A stretch of DNA of 47,297 nucleotides from Paracoccus sp. PAMC 22219 (GTDB lineage: Bacteria > Pseudomonadota > Alphaproteobacteria > Rhodobacterales > Rhodobacteraceae). Made by a program: the position numbers and the translations under genes. The notes beneath the pieces were generated by a model that saw only the letters and a list, made by a program, of their open reading frames with translations, did no database searches and was not told the DNA's origin. The stretch is from the NCBI RefSeq assembly GCF_000787695.1, contig NZ_BBPH01000084.1:1-47297 (forward strand), written 5' to 3'. Shown here piece by piece: positions 41,996 to 47,297 of the stretch. The number at the start of each line of letters is the position of its first letter. The stretch's first letter is position 1.

Positions 41996-42410
41996 TCTGG
42001 ACGATCTGCATGGCCTTGGCTTTGTCCTGTACCGCAGCACCGCGCGTGCCGGTCTGGACGGGTCGGCCATGCAGGACATCCTGCGCACTGCGCGGCACCG
42101 CAACCAGTCGCTTGGCCTGACCGGCTGTCTGCACCACGAGGACGGCCTGTTCTTCCAGTGGCTGGAGGGGCCTGCAGACGGCTTGCGGCAGGTGGTGTCC
42201 TCTTTGGTGCACGACGACCGGCATCGCGATTTCGAGATCTTGGACCAAGGTGCGCTGGACCACCGCCGGTTTCAGGACTGGCGCATGCGGTTTTCGGACC
42301 GGGACCGGGCGTCGCTGATGGACTGGTTCGCGCGGTCGGACAGTTCAACCGTGCATCGCGGCGATTACGCCGGCGGCGTGGTGGCCTTCATGATGGGCCT
42401 GGATATCTGA
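41985..42410 (+). CDS. BLUF-domain blue-light sensor overlapping rpoD
   Basis: A 141-residue single-domain BLUF photoreceptor that binds FAD. Key residues line up with AppA of Rhodobacter with a constant offset of five: Tyr16 (AppA Tyr21) in [11 protein letters not shown], Asn40 (Asn45) in RNQSLGLTG, Gln58 (Gln63) in FFQWLEG, and Trp99/Met101 (Trp104/Met106) in DWRMRF. So light-state switching should be possible. No output domain is fused; it must act through a partner. I use the TTG at 41985 since no ATG or GTG precedes the first beta strand; this start lies inside the end of rpoD, suggesting coupling. Confidence 0.85.
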
Positions 42411-42474
42411 CAGCGCCTTGCGCTTGCGGCACAAACTGTGAACACTGCCCCCAAAACGACGGGGTGACAGCAGG

Positions 42475-43878
42475 ATGCAGTTCGACGATGCCGGGGCCTG
42501 GCTTTCCGACATGACGGTGATCGGGCCGGCGCTGGCCGGCGCGCTGACGCTGCTGCTGTTGTGGCGCGGACAGCGGGCGCTGGCACAGATGCGTGACCGC
42601 GCGACGCGTGCCGAGGATCAGGTGCATGCTGCGAACCTGGACCAGACCCGCGCGAAGACCCGGGCCGAGGCGCAGGATGCCCGCCTTGCCGACCTGACGG
42701 AGGAGCGTGACGGCCTGACAGACGCGCTGCACCTTGCGCGCCAGCAGGCGGCGCAGCTGGAGACCCGTCTGGCCGAGACCCGCCTGCGTGCCGAAAAGGA
42801 CGCGGAAGCCAGCGCCCGCGAGGTGGCCACCCTGCGAGAGCTGCGGGCCGAGATGACCCAGCAGTTCAAGCTGCTGTCGGCCGAGACCCTGCGCGTCCAA
42901 CAGGACGATCTGCAGCGGCTGCAGAACGACCAGTTGTCGGCCCTGCTGACTCCGTTCCGCGACCAGGTCGGCCGGTTCCAGACCGAGCTGCAGACCCGCA
43001 ACAAGGTGCTGGACGAGGAATCGGCCCGCCTGCGCGAACAGATCCTGTCGTTGCACAATCGCAGCGAGCAGATCAGCCGCGAGGCCGTGAACCTGACCCG
43101 CGCGCTGAAGGGCGACAAGCAGCAGCAGGGTGCCTGGGGCGAGATGGTGCTGGAACGCATCCTGGAGGATTCCGGCCTGATGGCCGGGACGCATTACGAC
43201 ATGCAGTCCAGCTGGCGCGATGACGACGGCAAGCTGTGGCGCCCCGACGTGGTCGTGAAGATGCCGCGCGGCAAGGTGATGGTGATCGACAGCAAGGTGT
43301 CGCTGAACGACTACGAGGCCTCGGTGACGCTGGACGACCCGGTTGCTGCCGCCGCGGCCCTGCGCCGGCATGTGGCCGCGATCCGCACGCATATCGCCAC
43401 GCTGTCGGGCAAGGGCTATCAGCGGATGGACGACAATTCGGTCGATTACGTGCTGATGTTCATTCCGATCGAGGGGGCGTTTTCGGACGCGCTGCGGGCC
43501 GACCCGGCGCTGGCGGCGTTTGCGATGGAACGGCGCGTGGGGCTGACGACGCCCACCACGTTGATGCTGACCCTGCGCACCGTCGATCACATCTGGGCGG
43601 TCGAGCGTCGCGAAAGCAATGCGTTGGAGATCGCGCGCCGGGCGGGGCAGCTGTACGACAAGGTCGCGGGTTTCGTCGAGGCGATGGACGGGGTCGGTCG
43701 CGCGCTGGATCAAGCCAACCGCGCGCATGGGCAGGCCATGGACCGGCTGACGCGCGGGTCCGGCAACGTCATCCGCCAGGTCGAGATGCTGCGGTCCCTG
43801 GGCGCGCGGGCCAGCAAGCAGATCGACCTTGATCATGACCGCGATGATGCCCTGCTGGGTCCGGAGGCCGCCGAATGA
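42475..43878 (+). CDS. rmuC: DNA recombination protein RmuC
   Basis: A 467-residue protein. One N-terminal transmembrane helix (about 18-30) is followed by a long coiled coil (about 35-220, rich in RAE/ARL heptads) and the RmuC nuclease-like domain (about 220-430) with QGAWGEMVLERILEDSG, VIDSKVSLNDYE and FIPIEGAFSDAL. RmuC limits inversions between short repeats in E. coli. Start ATG 42475 follows an AGG-containing site. Its stop is coupled (ATGA) to yjbQ. Confidence 0.93.
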   Translation: MQFDDAGAWLSDMTVIGPALAGALTLLLLWRGQRALAQMRDRATRAEDQVHAANLDQTRAKTRAEAQDARLADLTEERDGLTDALHLARQQAAQLETRLAETRLRAEKDAEASAREVATLRELRAEMTQQFKLLSAETLRVQQDDLQRLQNDQLSALLTPFRDQVGRFQTELQTRNKVLDEESARLREQILSLHNRSEQISREAVNLTRALKGDKQQQGAWGEMVLERILEDSGLMAGTHYDMQSSWRDDDGKLWRPDVVVKMPRGKVMVIDSKVSLNDYEASVTLDDPVAAAAALRRHVAAIRTHIATLSGKGYQRMDDNSVDYVLMFIPIEGAFSDALRADPALAAFAMERRVGLTTPTTLMLTLRTVDHIWAVERRESNALEIARRAGQLYDKVAGFVEAMDGVGRALDQANRAHGQAMDRLTRGSGNVIRQVEMLRSLGARASKQIDLDHDRDDALLGPEAAE

Positions 43879-44300
43879 TGCACATCCTGACTGTCGCCAC
43901 CCATGGCCCCGCCTGCCACGAGATCACCGCCGATCTGGCCGATTGGTTGCGCGCAACGGGTGCCGCGCAGGGGGTGCTGACGCTGATCGTGCAGCACACG
44001 TCGGCGTCGCTGCTGATCCAGGAGAATGCCGACCCCGAGGTGCAAACCGACCTTCTGGCTTGGCTGGATCGTCTGGCCCCGCCCGCCGACGATCCGTCGA
44101 TGGGCTGGATCACCCATCGCTATGAAGGGCCGGACGACATGCCCGCGCATCTCAAGGCTGCGGTCCTGCCCACGACCCTGCAGATCCCGGTCGATCGGGG
44201 TCGGATGATGCTGGGCCGCTGGCAGGGGATCTATCTGGTCGAACATCGCCGCGCCCCGCATCGGCGTCAGGTCGTGGCGATGTTTGCGCCTCAGGCCTGA
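43875..44300 (+). CDS. YjbQ family protein (UPF0047; secondary thiamine-phosphate synthase-like)
   Basis: A 141-residue protein of the YjbQ/UPF0047 family. The core motifs HTSASLLIQENADPEVQTDL and LPTTLQIPVDRGRMMLGRWQ (each 20 residues or fewer here), and the C-terminal QGIYLVEHRRAPHRRQV, are diagnostic. The fold has weak thiamine-phosphate synthase activity in some members; the true role is unsettled. The start overlaps rmuC by four bases and the end overlaps the opposite SDR gene by ten. Confidence 0.9.
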   Translation: MMHILTVATHGPACHEITADLADWLRATGAAQGVLTLIVQHTSASLLIQENADPEVQTDLLAWLDRLAPPADDPSMGWITHRYEGPDDMPAHLKAAVLPTTLQIPVDRGRMMLGRWQGIYLVEHRRAPHRRQVVAMFAPQA

Positions 44301-44962
44301 GGCATCAGATAGACCTCGCGGATCGCGGCACGTTCGGGTGCGGTGATCATGTGCAGGACGGCCGCGGCGACATCGTCCGGCTGCAGCTTGTCGGGCGCGC
44401 CGTCATCGAAGAAGGCGGTGTCGACCATGCCCGGCGCCACGACGCAGCAGCGTCCGCCCCATTCGCGCATCTCTTCGGCCAGGTTGCCGGCATAGCCGTG
44501 CACGAACCACTTGGTCGCCCCATAGATCGAGCCCTTGATGTGCTGGCGTCCCGCAGCCGACCCGGTCAGGACCAGCGTGCCGCGCGTCTTGCGCAGATGC
44601 GGCAGCAGCGCGCGGGCGGTCAGAACGACGCCCATCACGTTCAGATCGATCATCCCGCGGATGTCGTCCAGGTCGCCGGCCTCGGTCCCCGGCTTGGACA
44701 GGCCGCGCCCGGCATTGGCATAGGCCGCGTCGATGCCACCGAAATGGTCGGCAACCTGCGCCGCGGCAGCCGTCAGCGAGTCGATGTCGGTCGCGTCGCC
44801 GCCGACGACCATCGCCTTGTCGCCAAGCTCGTCCGCCAGGGCGGACAGCTTGTCCGCGGACCGGGCGAACAGGGCGACGTTCCAGCCCGCCGCGACTGCG
44901 GCGCGGGCGGTTGCCGCACCGATGCCGGAGGAGGCGCCGGTGATGAACAGGGTCTGGGTCAT
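44291..44962 (-). CDS. Short-chain dehydrogenase/reductase (SDR)
   Basis: A 223-residue Rossmann oxidoreductase. N-terminal cofactor motif FITGASSGIGAATARA (TGxxxGxG), NAGRG near residue 82, catalytic Ser in LVLTGSAAGRQ and the Y-x-x-x-K pair in SIYGATKWFVHG. The PGMVDTAFFDDG segment near the end is typical of classical SDRs. It most resembles YdfG/serine-dehydrogenase-type reductases that use NADP. The substrate is unknown. It converges on yjbQ. Confidence 0.9.
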   Translation of the reverse strand: MTQTLFITGASSGIGAATARAAVAAGWNVALFARSADKLSALADELGDKAMVVGGDATDIDSLTAAAAQVADHFGGIDAAYANAGRGLSKPGTEAGDLDDIRGMIDLNVMGVVLTARALLPHLRKTRGTLVLTGSAAGRQHIKGSIYGATKWFVHGYAGNLAEEMREWGGRCCVVAPGMVDTAFFDDGAPDKLQPDDVAAAVLHMITAPERAAIREVYLMPQA

Positions 44963-45051
44963 GGATGCCTCAATCGGTTGAATCCCGCAGGAAATTACGT
45001 CCGGCAACGCGGCATTCGGGCCACAGGTTCCGGGGGGCCTATCTTGTGGGC

Positions 45052-45060
45052 TGTGGATAA
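45052..45060 (-). promoter_or_regulatory. Perfect DnaA box upstream of nrdR
   Basis: TTATCCACA on the minus strand (TGTGGATAA on plus), 65 bases before the nrdR start. A single box; a weaker TTGTGGGCT lies just before it. Confidence 0.5.
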
Positions 45061-45125
45061 CGCTACCCAATCCCTGCCAAGCTGCCTATAGTCACGGTGG
45101 ATCGCCTCAGCACAGGGACAACGGA

Positions 45126-45590
45126 ATGCGCTGCCCGTTTTGCGGAAATGCCGATACCCAGGTCAAGGACTCGCGCCCGGCCGAGGATAACGTGGCCATC
45201 CGCCGCCGTCGCTTCTGCCCGTCCTGCAATGGCCGCTTTACCACGTATGAACGCGTGCAGCTGCGCGATCTGGTCGTGGTCAAGACCAACGGCAAGCGCG
45301 AGGATTTCGATCGCGACAAGATGGCCCGCTCGATCCGGATCGCCATGCAGAAGCGCCCGGTCGAGCCCGAGCGGATCGAACAGATGATCAGCGGCATCGT
45401 CCGGCGGCTGGAAAGCACTGGAGAGACCGACATCCCATCCAAGGCGATCGGAGAGATCGTGATGGAGGCTTTGTCGCGCATCGACAATGTCGGCTATGTC
45501 CGCTTTGCCAGCGTCTACAAGAACTTTCAGGACGCGGACGATTTCGACAAGTTCGTGTCCGAGCTGCGCCCCGGCGCCGCCAACGATTGA
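45126..45590 (+). CDS. nrdR: Transcriptional repressor NrdR
   Basis: A 154-residue regulator of ribonucleotide reductase genes. A zinc ribbon (Cys3, Cys6, Cys31, Cys34: [13 protein letters not shown] and [17 protein letters not shown]) is followed by an ATP-cone domain (about 48-138) that senses ATP/dATP, with [19 protein letters not shown]. Length is standard. Its stop overlaps the ribD start (TTGA), a pairing common in bacteria. Confidence 0.96.
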   Translation: MRCPFCGNADTQVKDSRPAEDNVAIRRRRFCPSCNGRFTTYERVQLRDLVVVKTNGKREDFDRDKMARSIRIAMQKRPVEPERIEQMISGIVRRLESTGETDIPSKAIGEIVMEALSRIDNVGYVRFASVYKNFQDADDFDKFVSELRPGAAND

Positions 45591-46597
45591 CCCCCGATCC
45601 GACAGACGACGCCCGGCACATGGCCCATGCCCTGCGCCTGGCGCGGCGCGGTCTGGGCAATGTCTGGCCGAACCCCGCGGTGGGCTGCGTGCTGCTGCGC
45701 GACGGGCGTGTGGTCGGGCGCGGCTGGACCCAGCCCGGTGGCAGGCCGCATGCCGAACGCATGGCGCTGGACCAGGCGGGTCCGCTGGCGGCGGGCGCCA
45801 CTGCCTATGTCACGCTGGAGCCCTGCGCCCATCACGGCCGTACGCCCCCCTGTGCCGAGGGGCTGGCAAGCGCAGGTGTGGCCCGTGTCGTCACCGCGCT
45901 GACCGACCCCGACCCGCGAGTGGCCGGTCGCGGCCACCAGATGCTGCGCGATGCGGGCATTCCCTTGACCGAGGGCGTGCTTGCGGATCAGGCAGCTGAT
46001 CTGCAGGCGGGGTTCCTGCTGCGCATCACCTCGGGCCGCCCCTTCGTGACGCTGAAGCTTGCCAGCAGCCTGGACGGTCGCATCGCGATGGCCAGCGGGG
46101 AAAGCCGCTGGATCACCGGCCCCGCCGCGCGGGCGCATGTCCACGCGCTGCGCGCCCAGCATGACGCGATCATGGTCGGCGGCGCGACCGCCCGCACCGA
46201 TCTGCCGCAGTTGAACGTCCGCGGCATCCGCACGCCCCAGCAGCCGGTGCGCATCGTCGTGTCGGCGCAGGCGCTGCCGCCATTGCCGCCGCAGGACGCC
46301 GATCATGGGCCGCTGTGGCGGGTCGAGGGTGCGCCGGCGCAGATCCTGTCGGACCTGGGCGCACGCGGTATCACGCGGGTTTTCTGCGAGGGGGGCGGGC
46401 GGCTGGCGGCCAGTCTGCTGTCGGCGGGGCTGGTCGATCAGCTGGTCGGCTATACCGCCGGTCTGGCGCTTGGGGCCGAGGCGCGGCCGTTTCTGGGGCC
46501 CACCGGCTGGACCCGCCTGGCCGAGGCGCCGCGGTTCCGCTTGGTCGAAACGCGTGCCATCGGCGGCGACCTGTTCCACCGCTGGACCCGCGCCTAA
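45587..46597 (+). CDS. ribD: Bifunctional riboflavin biosynthesis deaminase/reductase RibD
   Basis: A 336-residue enzyme catalysing the deamination and reduction steps of riboflavin synthesis. The deaminase domain (1-145) has the zinc motif [11 protein letters not shown] and [15 protein letters not shown]; the reductase domain (about 150-330) has [19 protein letters not shown] and a glycine-rich [14 protein letters not shown] use TTG 45587, which overlaps the nrdR stop and gives the usual N-terminus [19 protein letters not shown] 45620 is the alternative. No other rib genes follow in the window. Confidence 0.95.
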   Translation: MTPDPTDDARHMAHALRLARRGLGNVWPNPAVGCVLLRDGRVVGRGWTQPGGRPHAERMALDQAGPLAAGATAYVTLEPCAHHGRTPPCAEGLASAGVARVVTALTDPDPRVAGRGHQMLRDAGIPLTEGVLADQAADLQAGFLLRITSGRPFVTLKLASSLDGRIAMASGESRWITGPAARAHVHALRAQHDAIMVGGATARTDLPQLNVRGIRTPQQPVRIVVSAQALPPLPPQDADHGPLWRVEGAPAQILSDLGARGITRVFCEGGGRLAASLLSAGLVDQLVGYTAGLALGAEARPFLGPTGWTRLAEAPRFRLVETRAIGGDLFHRWTRA

Positions 46598-47297
46598 CGG
46601 CGCCAGATCCAGGCATGTCCGGCCAGCGCGCCTTGCGCCTTGGCCAGCAGCCGCAGCGCCGGGGGCGGGTGCGCCTGTCCCGCCGCCAGCCGTTCCAGTG
46701 CCAGTTCGACAGGGCAGGGCAGGCCCGTCACCGGATCGCGATAGCGCGGATAGGCGATCAGGCAGGCATGCACCAGCGCCGCCAGATCGGGCCGCGCCTG
46801 ACGGCGGGCGGGCAGGGGCCCCAGATCGCGCGTCAGCCCCCAGCCCGCATAGAAGGGCGCGCCCAGGACCGTGACCGGCCTGCCGCGCAGCAGCGCTTCG
46901 AACCCCAGGGTCGAGGTGATGGTCCAGACCTCGTCCACGGCATCGATCAGCGTGACGGGGTCGGCGTCAGTGGCGACATGATCGGCCAGTGCCGTCAGTG
47001 ACGCGGCATTGATGGTGCCGGGGCGCAGGCCGGCCTCGACATCCGGGTGGGGCTTGTAGATCAGGCAGGCGTCCGGATTGTCCGTCCGAACCCGCTGCAG
47101 CAGCGCAAGGTTGGTCCTTTCAGCCCCCGCGCCTTTCAGGATCGAGGCGTCATCCTCGACCTGTCCGGGCACCAGAATGCGGCGGCGGCCGTCACGCGGC
47201 GGCAGGTCCGTGGTACCGCCCAGATTGTACTTTGTCAGCCGCGTGGCGATCAGCGCGGCGATCAACCGTTGCGCACGGTCCCGCCCGCACGGCGGGG
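46594..47297 (-). CDS. kpsC: KpsC-like capsule polysaccharide protein, C-terminal part (cut by window end)
   Basis: The frame is open to the window edge and so lacks its 5' end; the visible 233 or so residues are the C-terminal part of a KpsC/LipA-type capsule polysaccharide protein (Kdo-transferase family that builds the lipid linker). Marks are ILVPGQVEDDASILKGAG, the YKPHPDVEAGLRPG segment, and STLGFEALLRGRPVTVLGAPFYAGWG read in two parts. It overlaps the ribD end by four bases on the opposite strand. Other capsule genes probably lie beyond the window. Confidence 0.85.
   Translation of the reverse strand, partial: PPCGRDRAQRLIAALIATRLTKYNLGGTTDLPPRDGRRRILVPGQVEDDASILKGAGAERTNLALLQRVRTDNPDACLIYKPHPDVEAGLRPGTINAASLTALADHVATDADPVTLIDAVDEVWTITSTLGFEALLRGRPVTVLGAPFYAGWGLTRDLGPLPARRQARPDLAALVHACLIAYPRYRDPVTGLPCPVELALERLAAGQAHPPPALRLLAKAQGALAGHAWIWRR

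Overview
The window looks like chromosomal DNA from a GC-rich alphaproteobacterium of the Rhodobacterales, most like Paracoccus or Rhodobacter. The signs are very high GC at third codon positions, an adjacent sciP-ctrA pair, a Rhodobacterales-type LexA box (GTTC-N7-GTTC), a dnaG-rpoD block, a fused MnhA/B antiporter subunit and a tctDE/tctCBA locus. The genus is inferred from gene content and was not checked against a database.

Layout. Bases 1-8.3 kb hold the 3' part of an FtsX-type ABC permease and, facing it, a tightly overlapping Mnh/Mrp/Pha multisubunit Na+/H+ antiporter operon that ends in an AI-2E-family membrane protein. Bases 8.3-9 kb carry two small unknown genes that overlap by ATGA. 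Bases 9-15.3 kb form a tricarboxylate-uptake locus: sensor kinase and regulator (tctE, tctD) on the minus strand, and a solute-binding protein plus tctCBA on the plus strand. Bases 15.4-20 kb hold a DUF1127-like micro-protein, a CBS-domain membrane protein (TlyC/CorC type), two small membrane proteins and a secreted RTX-Hint protein. Bases 20-22.6 kb are modABC (molybdate uptake), followed by a tRNA-Ser(TGA). Bases 22.8-26.2 kb carry a lipoprotein, sufE, mnmA, then sciP and ctrA, each of the last two preceded by a near-consensus CtrA box. Bases 26.3-30.8 kb hold ligA-recG and then a LexA box with a 31-residue membrane peptide. Bases 30.9-37.9 kb are housekeeping and metabolic genes (Fe-S scaffold, hisI, gluQ-RS, trmFO, rplY, an acyltransferase, an alpha-hydroxy-acid dehydrogenase, a lipoprotein, a TetR regulator). 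Bases 38-44.3 kb hold dnaG, rpoD, a BLUF photoreceptor overlapping rpoD, rmuC and yjbQ. The window ends with an SDR, nrdR-ribD and the C-terminal part of a KpsC-like capsule protein.

The most interesting leads are four. (1) A perfect LexA box lies 55 bases upstream of a tiny single-pass membrane peptide, recalling SOS-induced division inhibitors such as SidA. (2) CtrA boxes precede both sciP and ctrA. (3) Five GANTC (CcrM) sites are packed into 112 bases in front of rpoD. (4) A BLUF blue-light sensor with all key residues overlaps the end of rpoD.

Quality warning. Four well-known genes (mnhA/B, modC, sufE, dnaG) are each broken by one apparent -1 frameshift, and each is explained by a single missing G or C. 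dnaG is essential, so under-called G/C runs in the assembly are more likely than real mutations. I saw no insertion sequence, CRISPR array, prophage or rRNA gene, and no gene-free stretch longer than 300 bases.
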